From Chryseobacterium rhizosphaerae (GTDB taxonomy: Bacteria; Bacteroidota; Bacteroidia; Flavobacteriales; Weeksellaceae): DNA of 64,000 nt. This document shows, one piece after another, positions 16,860-25,331 of this stretch (position 1 is the first letter of the stretch; each line of letters starts with the position of its first letter). The stretch covers positions 92,369-156,368 of the forward strand of contig NZ_QNUF01000010.1 of assembly GCF_003385455.1 (NCBI RefSeq), written 5' to 3'. The position numbers were made by a program, and so were the translations under genes. The notes under the pieces are model-generated. The model had not been told where the DNA came from. It was given only the letters and a program-made list of their open reading frames with translations, and searched no databases.

Positions 16860-17339
16860 TACTTTTGCGAAAAGATTTTCATGATTGTGCCTTTTTGGAA
16901 GATCGTCGCAAGATGGGTTTGAAACCAGCTTTAAAGAAGCTATCAATAAACTCCTTTACTGTTATCAATAACCATGATATAAAGAAGCTGCCAAAACAAT
17001 TCGGTCATCGTAAAAAGTAGATTTCAACAATGAAGTTTTTATCGTAATCGCCTCGGATAATGGAGGATTATTCAGACTGAAAATATTATAAAACAACGGC
17101 CGAATTATAGCAGCCTTCAAAAATCAGAACACTTTATTACTCTATTACTGTCTTACCAGGCAGTATTTTTTTGTGATCAACAGCCCGCTGGGAAGCCTAC
17201 AATATCGCAAAAATATCTTATCAAACATTATGATAAAGGAGAAAACCCAAACTGGGAAAGGCAATGTGGGAGAAAAAAACTAGAATACTTTAACCTCAAT
17301 CATTTAGATTATAAAAATTTGCTGCTTTATCAATACTGA
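16860..17339 (+). pseudogene. Multiply frameshifted gene remnant
   Basis: Between the LuxR and AraC regulator genes the plus strand carries coding-like pieces in different frames. One (16871-17020) reads KDFHDCAFLEDRRKMG then LKPALKKLSINSF before a stop. The best (17061-17339) is open for 92 residues with no initiation codon and contains YSSLQKSEHFITLLLSYQ, then KGENPNWERQCGRKKLEYF, ending LDYKNLLLYQY. Another frame at about 17030 reads FNNEVFIVIASDNGGLF. I read this as one gene broken by several frameshifts, of unrecognised family. The region otherwise holds no intact gene. Confidence 0.45.
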
Positions 17340-17380
17340 TATTTAATAATTTGTTAAAGATGCTGTGCCCATATTATCTA

Positions 17381-17388
17381 TAATTTTG
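17381..17388 (+). promoter_or_regulatory. -7 promoter element of the membrane AraC regulator
   Basis: TAATTTTG fits TAnnTTTG, 17 bases before the ATG at 17406. No -33 box lies at the standard spacing. Confidence 0.45.
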
Positions 17389-17405
17389 ACAAAATATCAG
17401 TTATC

Positions 17406-18458
17406 ATGTTATACATCATTATGGTAGTTGTACTACAGGCACTTATCACCCTTACCCTATTAATCTCTCTTATCAGAAACCGAGAATCTGTACTGAATAT
17501 GTTGCTATTATATATTGTGGTAGTAACACTGGATATGGGATATGAATATTTCATTATTCAGAAGTTTGGATATGAATCCGTACTGTATGAAATACCGGGA
17601 AGCCTCCGTGTTTTTAAAGGGCTTATTTTCTTATACATTACCACCTATTTAATCAATGCCAGATGGCGGGATAAACTCAAATATCTGATTATTCCCTTAA
17701 CTCTGGTTGTTATTCATCATGCGATTGCTCTTTCTGCAAAAATTTTCGGCCTTTCCTGGGCAGATATCGCTATTCAATCCTATAAATCCTATTTCATTTA
17801 TTATAGTTATTATTGGGTAGCCAGTCTTTCTGTATGCATTTATCTTTTAATAAAGCATCGCCACAGCAGTAATCATCCTCTGGCCAGAAATTTCCGGTAC
17901 TTAGCCTGCTATGTTTTAATGGGAGTATTGGTTTTCTGGGCTGTTTATCAGCTGGGGTTAAATACATTGGTCTATCAAAAGATTTACAGCCTTTTATTTC
18001 TTATTCAATTTGGCTGGATTCTGTACGTGTATATGGTAACCTATCAAAACAAAATGAAAGAAGAGCCACAAAATACCTATTCTCTTCCTGTTCCAAAAGA
18101 AACATATCAATATAAAGATCTTTCAAAAATAGACTTCATTACCGTACAAAATGCCATTACTTCCTTTTATCAGGACAGTCACATTTATCTGGATGAAGAA
18201 TTCACCCTGGATCAGCTTTCCAGCCATCTGAAAATCAATAAAGCAGACCTAAGTATTACTTTCAACAAGCATCTTCATTCCAACTTTCACGAATATACCA
18301 ATAGAAACCGTATTTATCATTTTAAACAGATTTTATCAGAAGATCCTTCTGCCAGTGTTATTGATATTGCATTTCAGTGTGGTTTTAAATCCAAGTCTAC
18401 TTTTTATAAATACTTCAAAAAGGAATTTGACTGTCTCCCCTCCCAGCTCGTTCATTAG
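17406..18458 (+). CDS. Membrane-embedded AraC-family regulator
   Basis: A 350-residue protein. About seven hydrophobic helices fill residues 1-215 (first LYIIMVVVLQALITLTLLI, last SLLFLIQFGWILYVYMV). A linker leads to a C-terminal AraC helix-turn-helix (FTLDQLSSHLKINKADLSIT; VIDIAFQCGFKSKSTFYKYF). The layout suggests a transporter-like sensor directly coupled to DNA binding. It lies immediately upstream of, and in the same direction as, the TonB receptor and PI-PLC-like genes, so local control of those genes is plausible. Confidence 0.85.
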   Translation: MLYIIMVVVLQALITLTLLISLIRNRESVLNMLLLYIVVVTLDMGYEYFIIQKFGYESVLYEIPGSLRVFKGLIFLYITTYLINARWRDKLKYLIIPLTLVVIHHAIALSAKIFGLSWADIAIQSYKSYFIYYSYYWVASLSVCIYLLIKHRHSSNHPLARNFRYLACYVLMGVLVFWAVYQLGLNTLVYQKIYSLLFLIQFGWILYVYMVTYQNKMKEEPQNTYSLPVPKETYQYKDLSKIDFITVQNAITSFYQDSHIYLDEEFTLDQLSSHLKINKADLSITFNKHLHSNFHEYTNRNRIYHFKQILSEDPSASVIDIAFQCGFKSKSTFYKYFKKEFDCLPSQLVH

Positions 18459-18594
18459 TTACAATAATTTAATATTGGTAAAATATTGATTTACAACACA
18501 TTTCGCCTCGAACTCAATGAAAGAAGTTGCATAAAATTTAAATGAACTAAAACTTTTTAATGACCTTACATCTTTGCATGAAATTTTTACAGAG

Positions 18595-21441
18595 ATGGCA
18601 CGCAAAAGACTTTTTTTAACAAAAGCAGCATTTTTTCTACTTGGGCCTTTAGCCTTTGCACAGACAACCATTCATGGTATTGTAGTGGACGGTGAGGGAA
18701 ACCTTCCCAATGCCCTGGTCTATATTGAAAATACCGGGGAAAAGGTTACCTCCAATACGGATGGTTCCTTTGTTCTTAATAATGTGTATGATGGCACTTA
18801 TAAACTTGTTGTCGAATACAAGGGATATGAAAGACTGTATATTCCTTTCTCCGTCGCAGATAAAAAGGAAACTGATCTCGGATTAATCAGATTGGGGGCA
18901 AAACCTAAAGAAAACAGTCTTCAGGAAGTGATTGTTACCAGTGTATACAAAGCATCACAGGCCAGGGCTATCACGATGAAAAAGAACTCCAATACGATTA
19001 CAGAAGTTCTTTCCGCTGATGCAATAGGAAAACTTCCTGACCGTAATGCAGCAGATGCCGTACAGCGTATGCAGGGAGTATCTATTGAACGGGATATGGG
19101 TGAAGGACGCTTCGTAGCGGTAAGGGGAACACCGGTACAATGGACTGCCTCTACCCTGAATGGCAATAGAATGCCAAGTGCCAGTGGTGATAATGCCAAC
19201 AGAGGAGTCCAAATGGATATCTTTCCGTCAGAGCTCATTCAGAATGTACGTTTATCTAAAGCGCTGACTCCTGATCTGGATGGGGATGCCATTGGTGGAA
19301 ATGTAGATTTTATCACCAAAACCTCTCCTAATAAAGAAACCCTGGCAATAAGCATGGCTTCCGGCTACGTTAATATGTCCAAAGCCCCGACCTACAATAC
19401 ATCAGTAGTATACGGAAATAAAATTACTGATAAACTGAAATTTATTACCTCAGCGGTCATCTGGGAGCGCTCTACTGCCATAGATCAGATGAGGAATATT
19501 TTCAATTACGGAAACAAGGACAAAACAGCTTCCTACTCGATCAATCAGTTACAGTTACGGGATTATCAGGCCAACAGAAGAACATTGGGATTCAATCTAG
19601 GATTGGATTATGAGATCGACAGCAGGAATAAATTATATATTAAAGGATTGTACAGTCAGTATAAAGATGGGCAGTCCGTACGGGAAACCTATTTTAATTT
19701 CGACAGTAAAAATGTAATGCTTCAGGCCCGTCATGCAGATTATCTTACCGATCTGTATTCTATGCAGCTGGGGGGTAACCACCAGGTAGGACAGCGCATG
19801 GAAGTCAATTGGTCATTATCCAAAGCACGTTCGGAATTCAAATTTAACTCACCTTCGAATCTTTCTCAGGATGAAAGAGGCTATCCTATGGTCAATTTCA
19901 TACAGCCTATGACCTACGGAAATCTGTCTGCAGACGGAAGAAAATATAATGCGATGGATGCTCCTGACGGCGTTGGAGATACAGGAGCTTATACGCTGCC
20001 TTATACCCTGCAGAGTATAGCCGCAGATAAGCTAAGATTAAACCAGATTATCCTCAGCCAGAATCATAACAGTGAAACAGACCTCCGGGGGCAAATTGAT
20101 TTAAAATATAAAGTATCAGACAGATTTGAGTTTAAATGGGGAACAAAATATAATAATAAAGAAAAAGTAGTCAACAGTTCTTTACTGGTCTGGATGCCCA
20201 AATCATCCCTGGGGATTCCCGGAGCACCGGTTACTTACCTGAACCAGCTGGAACGCGAAGGATTCCCCTACAGAGGAGGTTTCATGAACCCTCTTGGTAA
20301 TCCATATAACTCAGTGATCATTGATCAGATCACCAACGCGCAAATTGACCAAATGTATACGACCGGTACCCAAAACAGTTTAGGCTTGATGCAGGTCAAT
20401 ACCAAAGACAGCAGCTCCAATATTACGAGCTCCTACAGAGGCACTGAAAACGTATGGGCAGCCTACCTGATGGGAACCTGGAAAATTACTGATCAGCTGC
20501 AGGTATTGGGAGGATTCAGAAATGAATACAATGCTATTACATTCTGGGGCAAAAAGGTAACCTCTGATCAAAATGCCAGGGCAGTAGATATTAAAGACAA
20601 TAAAACATATAATGTACTGCTTCCCATGGTCAATATGAAATGGAATATCAACAGTGACCGCATCCTGAGACTGGCCTATACCCGCTCCTTCGCAAGACCT
20701 GATTTCAATGATCTGAACCCGGGAACAATCGTAAATGATATCACCAATACGATCACCCAGGGAAATACCAAGCTGGACCCTACCTTTTCGAACAATTTTG
20801 ATATCATGTTTGAAAACTACTTCGGTAAACTGGATCTTATTACAGCAGGCGTTTTTTATAAAGATATCACCAATCTTATCTATAAAGATCAGTCCGTTAC
20901 AGAGATTGCCGGAAGGTCTTATACTTTTACTGCCCCTAAAAACCTGGAAGGCGCTCAACTCTTCGGTTTTGAATTTGGGATCTCCAAGCGTTTTGAAAAT
21001 CTGCCGGGTTTTTTAAAGAATATAGGTTTTGAAGGCAACTATACTTATATCTCCTCTAAAATGGATATGCCTGTCTATGAAAACGGTAAACAGACCGGTA
21101 CGATGTCTACCACTATTCCCAATCAGGCAAAACATATTTTCAATACGATACTGTTTTATGAAACCAATAAATTAATGCTTCGTCTTGCCGGAAATTATAA
21201 AGGGAATTATGTAAGTGAGATCAGGGCGGCTGCAGGCGCAGATCACTATCAGTACTTTGATAAAAACTTCACTGTGGATATTTCCACCTCATATAGTATT
21301 ACAAAGAGAATACGCCTGTTTATAGAGCTTAATAATGTTTTCAATGAACCCAACCGCTACTATATGGGAGTAAAGGATCGTGTAGAAAATATTTCTTATT
21401 CGGGGATGCGCGGACAGATGGGTTTCAATTTCAATTTTTAA
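18595..21441 (+). CDS. TonB-dependent outer-membrane receptor
   Basis: A 948-residue receptor from the ATG at 18595. A TTG seven codons earlier overlaps a -7-like CATCTTTG at 18569-18576 and is unlikely. A signal peptide (RKRLFLTKAAFFLLGPLAFA) is followed by a carboxypeptidase-regulatory-like beta domain (to about 105). The plug has GKLPDRNAADAVQRMQGVS and RGTPVQWTAST, typical of the TIGR01782-like subgroup. The rest is a 22-strand barrel ending MGFNFNF. It imports a ligand using TonB energy. There is no SusD partner. The PI-PLC-like gene starts 18 bp downstream, suggesting uptake of a product of that enzyme. Confidence 0.93.
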   Translation: MARKRLFLTKAAFFLLGPLAFAQTTIHGIVVDGEGNLPNALVYIENTGEKVTSNTDGSFVLNNVYDGTYKLVVEYKGYERLYIPFSVADKKETDLGLIRLGAKPKENSLQEVIVTSVYKASQARAITMKKNSNTITEVLSADAIGKLPDRNAADAVQRMQGVSIERDMGEGRFVAVRGTPVQWTASTLNGNRMPSASGDNANRGVQMDIFPSELIQNVRLSKALTPDLDGDAIGGNVDFITKTSPNKETLAISMASGYVNMSKAPTYNTSVVYGNKITDKLKFITSAVIWERSTAIDQMRNIFNYGNKDKTASYSINQLQLRDYQANRRTLGFNLGLDYEIDSRNKLYIKGLYSQYKDGQSVRETYFNFDSKNVMLQARHADYLTDLYSMQLGGNHQVGQRMEVNWSLSKARSEFKFNSPSNLSQDERGYPMVNFIQPMTYGNLSADGRKYNAMDAPDGVGDTGAYTLPYTLQSIAADKLRLNQIILSQNHNSETDLRGQIDLKYKVSDRFEFKWGTKYNNKEKVVNSSLLVWMPKSSLGIPGAPVTYLNQLEREGFPYRGGFMNPLGNPYNSVIIDQITNAQIDQMYTTGTQNSLGLMQVNTKDSSSNITSSYRGTENVWAAYLMGTWKITDQLQVLGGFRNEYNAITFWGKKVTSDQNARAVDIKDNKTYNVLLPMVNMKWNINSDRILRLAYTRSFARPDFNDLNPGTIVNDITNTITQGNTKLDPTFSNNFDIMFENYFGKLDLITAGVFYKDITNLIYKDQSVTEIAGRSYTFTAPKNLEGAQLFGFEFGISKRFENLPGFLKNIGFEGNYTYISSKMDMPVYENGKQTGTMSTTIPNQAKHIFNTILFYETNKLMLRLAGNYKGNYVSEIRAAAGADHYQYFDKNFTVDISTSYSITKRIRLFIELNNVFNEPNRYYMGVKDRVENISYSGMRGQMGFNFNF

Positions 21442-21459
21442 TCAAAATTATTTATTCAT

Positions 21460-22641
21460 ATGAAAAAGTATATATATGGAGCTGCATGTTGTATGGCAGC
21501 ATTAATACAGGCACAGGATAAATGCCAGAATATAAAGATCAATCAACTTCAGGTTATAGGAACCCACAATTCATATGCCCAGCCGGCAGACCCAAGGGTA
21601 TTGGAATTGGTTACTCCAATCATTAACGGTATGATGCAGAAATACAGCAGCAGCATGTCTGAAGAGCAAAAAGCTAAATTCAAAGAATACCATCCTTACG
21701 GAATGGATCTGAAAGAGGGATTGAATTACAACCACCCTGATTTTACAGAACAACTCAATGCCAATCTCCGGGGCCTGGAAATAGATGTTTATTATGATCC
21801 GGAGGGGAAACGTTTCAGCAATCCTGCTACCTATCAGATCTTACAGGCAAAGGGAATAACTGATTTGGCGCCTATGAATACAAAAGGCCTGGACCAGCCT
21901 GGTTTCAAAGTACTGCATATGGCGGATATAGATTTCAGATCGCATTATCCCACTTTAAAAGATGCCCTCACAACCCTTCGTCAGTGGTCTGACAAACATC
22001 CGGGACATAGCCCTATCTTTATGATGATAGAGGCAAAAGATTCAGGATTCCCTATTTTTGAAAACAGCACGAAAGTTTTACCTTTTGATAAAAAAGCATA
22101 CGATGAGCTGGATGAAGAAATCATAAAGTACCTTGGAAAAGATAAGATTATTACTCCCAAAGATGTTCAGGGTAAGTATTCAACATTAAAAGAGGCTGTA
22201 ACGCGCCATAACTGGCCAAAGCTTAAAGAAGCTCAGGATAAATTTATCTTTATGCTGCTTCCCGGAAGTGCCGGAACTTTATCCTCTAAAAACAATCCTT
22301 ATCTTATCAATGGCTCACTGAAAGACAGAATCATGTTTCTCAGCAGTGAACCTGATGATTCTTTTGCCGGTTTTATTCTTCGGGATAATGCCATCATAAG
22401 ACAAAAAGAAATACAGGATCTGGTAAAGCAGGGCTTTATGGTAAGAACAAGGTCAGACATTGAAACTTATGAGGCAAAGATCAATGATACTTCACGGGCT
22501 AAAGCAGCCTTCAGCAGTGGTGCCCAGGTTATCTCCACCGATTTCTTCCGCCCCGGAAATACATACGGCACCCCTTATTATGTACATCCACCTCAGGAAA
22601 AGGATTATATGAACAATCCCGTCAACACTTCCTGCAAATAA
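21460..22641 (+). CDS. Secreted phosphatidylinositol-specific phospholipase C-like phosphodiesterase
   Basis: A 393-residue exported protein. The signal peptide ends near ALIQAQ. The PI-PLC-like TIM-barrel shows the first catalytic histidine in QVIGTHNSY (H36), the metal-site acidic motif LRGLEIDVYYDP, and a second histidine in VLHMADIDF. It resembles the calcium-dependent PI-PLC C1-like subgroup. The family cleaves phosphodiester bonds of inositol phospholipids or related glycerophosphodiesters. It is cotranscribed with the TonB receptor and ends at a strong terminator. The true substrate is not shown by sequence. Confidence 0.87.
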   Translation: MKKYIYGAACCMAALIQAQDKCQNIKINQLQVIGTHNSYAQPADPRVLELVTPIINGMMQKYSSSMSEEQKAKFKEYHPYGMDLKEGLNYNHPDFTEQLNANLRGLEIDVYYDPEGKRFSNPATYQILQAKGITDLAPMNTKGLDQPGFKVLHMADIDFRSHYPTLKDALTTLRQWSDKHPGHSPIFMMIEAKDSGFPIFENSTKVLPFDKKAYDELDEEIIKYLGKDKIITPKDVQGKYSTLKEAVTRHNWPKLKEAQDKFIFMLLPGSAGTLSSKNNPYLINGSLKDRIMFLSSEPDDSFAGFILRDNAIIRQKEIQDLVKQGFMVRTRSDIETYEAKINDTSRAKAAFSSGAQVISTDFFRPGNTYGTPYYVHPPQEKDYMNNPVNTSCK

Positions 22642-22645
22642 TAGT

Positions 22646-22678
22646 AAAGCCGGTTCTGAAAACAGAACCGGCTTTTTT
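22646..22678 (+). terminator. Terminator of the TonB receptor / PI-PLC operon
   Basis: A perfect 13-bp stem (22646-22658 with 22663-22675), a 4-base loop and a T-run start four bases after the stop codon. Confidence 0.9.
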
Positions 22679-22698
22679 AAATGATCTCTCAGAAAACA

Positions 22699-22730
22699 AA
22701 AAAAACCTGTAAATACTTACAGGTTTTTTA
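22699..22730 (-). terminator. Terminator of the tRNA-Asp array
   Basis: The AAAAAACCTGTAA arm pairs with TTACAGGTTTTTT across a 4-base loop, and a T-run follows on the minus strand. It sits just past the last tRNA gene and is distinct from the PI-PLC terminator. Confidence 0.85.
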
Positions 22731-22739
22731 ATTGAGTTG

Positions 22740-22813
22740 CGATCCGGACGGGATTCGAACCCGCGACCTCCGCCGTGACAGGGCGGCATTCTAACCAGCT
22801 GAACTACCGGATC
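22740..22813 (-). tRNA. tRNA-Asp (GTC), array copy 4
   Basis: A 74-nt tRNA read on the minus strand. The acceptor GATCCGG pairs with CCGGATC, followed by discriminator G. The D-arm is GTTCAGCTGGTTAGAAT, the anticodon loop CTGTCAC gives GTC, and the T-loop is GGTTCGAATCC. The 3' CCA is not encoded. It is identical to the other three copies and is the last transcribed. Confidence 0.97.
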
Positions 22814-22845
22814 AATTTTTTTTAAAGAAATTGATAAAACTTCTG

Positions 22846-22919
22846 CGATCCGGACGGGATTCGAACCCGCGACCTCCGCCGTGACAGGGCGGCATTCTAA
22901 CCAGCTGAACTACCGGATC
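22846..22919 (-). tRNA. tRNA-Asp (GTC), array copy 3
   Basis: Identical over all 74 nt to the neighbouring copies, with anticodon GTC. It is separated from copies 2 and 4 by the same 32-nt AT-rich spacer. Confidence 0.97.
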
Positions 22920-22951
22920 AATTTTTTTTAAAGAAATTGATAAAACTTCTG

Positions 22952-23025
22952 CGATCCGGACGGGATTCGAACCCGCGACCTCCGCCGTGACAGGGCGGCA
23001 TTCTAACCAGCTGAACTACCGGATC
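22952..23025 (-). tRNA. tRNA-Asp (GTC), array copy 2
   Basis: Identical over all 74 nt to the other copies, with anticodon GTC. The upstream spacer toward copy 1 differs at only a few bases from the other spacers. Confidence 0.97.
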
Positions 23026-23057
23026 AATTTTTTTTAAAAGTAATTGATAAACTTTTG

Positions 23058-23131
23058 CGATCCGGACGGGATTCGAACCCGCGACCTCCGCCGTGACAGG
23101 GCGGCATTCTAACCAGCTGAACTACCGGATC
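23058..23131 (-). tRNA. tRNA-Asp (GTC), array copy 1 (promoter-proximal)
   Basis: First gene of the array, 74 nt with anticodon GTC, lying 37 bases downstream of a full-consensus promoter at 23169-23199. The other three copies lie downstream at an exact 106-bp period. Confidence 0.97.
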
Positions 23132-23168
23132 ATTTTTGTGTAAGAACGTCGTTTCTTTTTCGTGGTTG

Positions 23169-23199
23169 CAAAATTACACCTTTTTTTGTTAACTGCAAA
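23169..23199 (-). promoter_or_regulatory. Promoter of the tRNA-Asp array
   Basis: On the minus strand TTTG (23196-23199), 19 bp, then TAATTTTG (23169-23176). This is a full match to the Bacteroidota vegetative promoter, as expected for a stable-RNA operon. Confidence 0.75.
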
Positions 23200-23258
23200 T
23201 TATTTTCAAAAAAATACCTTCCAATACTGGAAGGCATTCATTATCAAACTTATTTTTT

Positions 23259-23576
23259 TTATAAGTGTGCGCTTAATTTCTCAGCGATTACCTCTTTTGG
23301 AGTAACACCTACTAATTTGTCTACTACTTCACCGTTCTTAAAAATAAGAACTGTAGGGATATTTCTGATTCCATATTGCATTGAAATCTCCTGGTTGTTG
23401 TCTACATCCACTTTTCCTACTACTGCTTTTCCTTCAAAGTCTGATGCTACTTCTTCGATGATTGGTCCCAACGTTCTGCATGGTCCACACCATACTGCCC
23501 AGAAGTCTACTAATACTGGTTTATCAGATTTTAAAACCGTATCCTGAAATGAGCTGTCCGTAATTTCTAAAGCCAT
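23259..23576 (-). CDS. trxA: Thioredoxin
   Basis: A 105-residue cytoplasmic disulfide reductase. The active site WCGPC has its cysteines at 30 and 33, the cis-proline is at about 74 (IRNIPTVLIF), and the usual FWAVWCGPCR context is present with no signal peptide. It keeps protein thiols reduced with thioredoxin reductase. It has its own -7 promoter box about 60 bases upstream, so it is probably independent of the cysteine desulfurase gene behind it. Confidence 0.95.
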   Translation of the reverse strand: MALEITDSSFQDTVLKSDKPVLVDFWAVWCGPCRTLGPIIEEVASDFEGKAVVGKVDVDNNQEISMQYGIRNIPTVLIFKNGEVVDKLVGVTPKEVIAEKLSAHL

Positions 23577-23634
23577 TTTGTTTCTTTTATTTTAATTAAT
23601 ATTATATTCTAGTTCAATTCTTCTATTGAATGTT

Positions 23635-23642
23635 CAAAATTA
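23635..23642 (-). promoter_or_regulatory. -7 promoter element of trxA
   Basis: TAATTTTG on the minus strand lies 58 bases before the trxA ATG and predicts a leader of about 50 nt. Confidence 0.45.
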
Positions 23643-23661
23643 CGATTTTTACATCATAAGA

Positions 23662-24837
23662 CTATCTATGCTCAACATTAGTTTTTTCTATAGCGTAGTC
23701 ACTTGAAATTTCCTTTAAGGCCATTACTAAAGCATCGATCTCTGCTTTTGTTGTCATATGGCTGAAAGAGATGCGTAAAGGCGTACAATGATCCATTTCA
23801 TCCTCAGAAAGTACCATCATCATTACCATTGATGGCTTGGATGCTCCGGAAGAGCACGCACTACCCTGAGAAATGGCAATTCCTTTCATATCCAGCTGAA
23901 GACCTATCAATGGATTTTTATAAGGCAATAATGCACTTAATACCGTGTAAAGGCTATTTTCTTTTTCAGCACTTCTTCCGTTGAATTTAATCCCTTCTAT
24001 TTCTGCTGAAAGTCTTTCTATAGCATAATCTTTTATTTCCTGCATATGGCTTGTATATTCTTCCATATGATTCAGAGAAAGCTCTAATGCCTTACCAAGA
24101 CCTACAATACCGCACACATTTTCTGTCCCCGCTCTAAGACTTCTTTCCTGAGGTCCTCCGGTAATGATTCCTTTTAGTCCTGTTGCTTTTCTGATAAAGG
24201 CAAAACCTGAACCTTTAGGTCCATGAAACTTATGGGCACTGCATGAAGCAAAGTCTACCGGAATATCAGAAAGATCAAGGTTCATATGAGCCATGGTCTG
24301 TACCGTATCGGAATGGAACAGCGCATTATATTCTTTGCATAGCTGCGCTACCTTTTTAAGGTTGATGATATTTCCTATTTCGTTGTTGGCATGCATTAAG
24401 CTTACCAACGTTTTTTTATCTGAAGATTTTAATAATTCTTCTAATTTAGAAAGGTCAATATCTCCTTTCTCGTTGGGACGGATATAGTTTACTTCTACTC
24501 CTTTTCTGCTTTTCATATCCAGAATACTTTCAGAAACACATTTGTGTTCCAAAGGAGAACTGATGATCCTTTCTACTCCAAGGTGTTCTACGCTGGATTT
24601 AATGATCATATTGTTTGATTCCGTTCCACATGACGTGAAAATGATCTCAGCAGGACTTACATGAAGATAGTCTGCAACCTGCCTTCTTACATTTTCAATA
24701 AGTATTTTTGCTTCCTGGCCAAAGCTGTGAGTGGAAGATGGATTTCCGAAATTCATCTTCATCGTACCAACCATTGCATCTATTACTTCTTCTGCAAGAG
24801 GAGTGGTTGCGGCATTATCTAAATATATTTTATCCAT
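23662..24837 (-). CDS. Cysteine desulfurase (class V aminotransferase)
   Basis: A 391-residue PLP enzyme. The start MDKIYLDNAATTPL and GNPSSTHSFG are typical of NifS/IscS-type proteins. The PLP lysine is in SAHKFHGPKG near residue 203. The sulfur-carrying cysteine is in GSACSSGA near 328. It takes sulfur from cysteine for Fe-S cluster assembly or tRNA thiolation. It starts two bases after the PrcB-like lipoprotein gene and so is the distal gene of that operon. No Fe-S scaffold gene is adjacent. Confidence 0.92.
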   Translation of the reverse strand: MDKIYLDNAATTPLAEEVIDAMVGTMKMNFGNPSSTHSFGQEAKILIENVRRQVADYLHVSPAEIIFTSCGTESNNMIIKSSVEHLGVERIISSPLEHKCVSESILDMKSRKGVEVNYIRPNEKGDIDLSKLEELLKSSDKKTLVSLMHANNEIGNIINLKKVAQLCKEYNALFHSDTVQTMAHMNLDLSDIPVDFASCSAHKFHGPKGSGFAFIRKATGLKGIITGGPQERSLRAGTENVCGIVGLGKALELSLNHMEEYTSHMQEIKDYAIERLSAEIEGIKFNGRSAEKENSLYTVLSALLPYKNPLIGLQLDMKGIAISQGSACSSGASKPSMVMMMVLSEDEMDHCTPLRISFSHMTTKAEIDALVMALKEISSDYAIEKTNVEHR

Positions 24838-24839
24838 TA

Positions 24840-25307
24840 TTATTTTGAATATTTTAATTCTACGGAGTTAAATTGGTAATCTGAAGGAACTGCAAAAACA
24901 AACCATGGGCTAGAAATCACCTGAATTTCCATTCCACCGGAAGGTTCTCCGGCAGGAACTTCTACATAAAGGATATTGTTGCTTACAGACACCGATTTAA
25001 TTTCTGTAATTCTGTGACTTCCTGACCTGAAGCTTCCCAGGTTATAGAGAACAATTTTTTTATTTTTTGGAAATTTTGGGTAATTAATAGCGGATTCTTT
25101 TTCCATATCTGCAACACCCAAGCTTTCTTTGATGCTGTTCTGAAAATCTTTTTCGTCTTTAATTATTCTGAAACCAGCCTGGTCTGTGCCTCCCTGAGAC
25201 TCAGAAACGAGAATTTCTACGCTTTTCTGCATACCTGAAGCCTTTTGGGATGGTGTATTTGCGCAGCTCACGAGCATTGCAGCATATACAGTTAACAGCC
25301 TTTTCAT
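24840..25307 (-). CDS. PrcB-like lipoprotein
   Basis: A 155-residue exported protein whose short signal peptide ends in the lipobox MLVSC. The middle and C-terminus (IVLYNLGSFRSGSHRITEIK, then VEVPAGEPSGGMEIQVISSP) resemble the PrcB C-terminal domain known from the Treponema protease complex. Its role here is unknown. It lies 24 bp after the HAD phosphatase gene and two bases before the cysteine desulfurase gene, so it bridges the polyprenyl-sugar cluster and the desulfurase. Confidence 0.65.
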   Translation of the reverse strand: MKRLLTVYAAMLVSCANTPSQKASGMQKSVEILVSESQGGTDQAGFRIIKDEKDFQNSIKESLGVADMEKESAINYPKFPKNKKIVLYNLGSFRSGSHRITEIKSVSVSNNILYVEVPAGEPSGGMEIQVISSPWFVFAVPSDYQFNSVELKYSK

Positions 25308-25331
25308 TTTTTACACTTTTATCATCCAAAA

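Noticed and set aside
18574..18594. A TTG seven codons upstream as the start of the TonB receptor
   Set aside because: It overlaps a promoter-like CATCTTTG, and the ATG at 18595 gives a standard signal peptide at the very N-terminus.
22740..23131. The 106-bp periodic repeats could look like a CRISPR array
   Set aside because: Each repeat is a complete tRNA-Asp gene with correct cloverleaf arms and anticodon GTC. The spacers are alike, not unique, and no cas gene is present.
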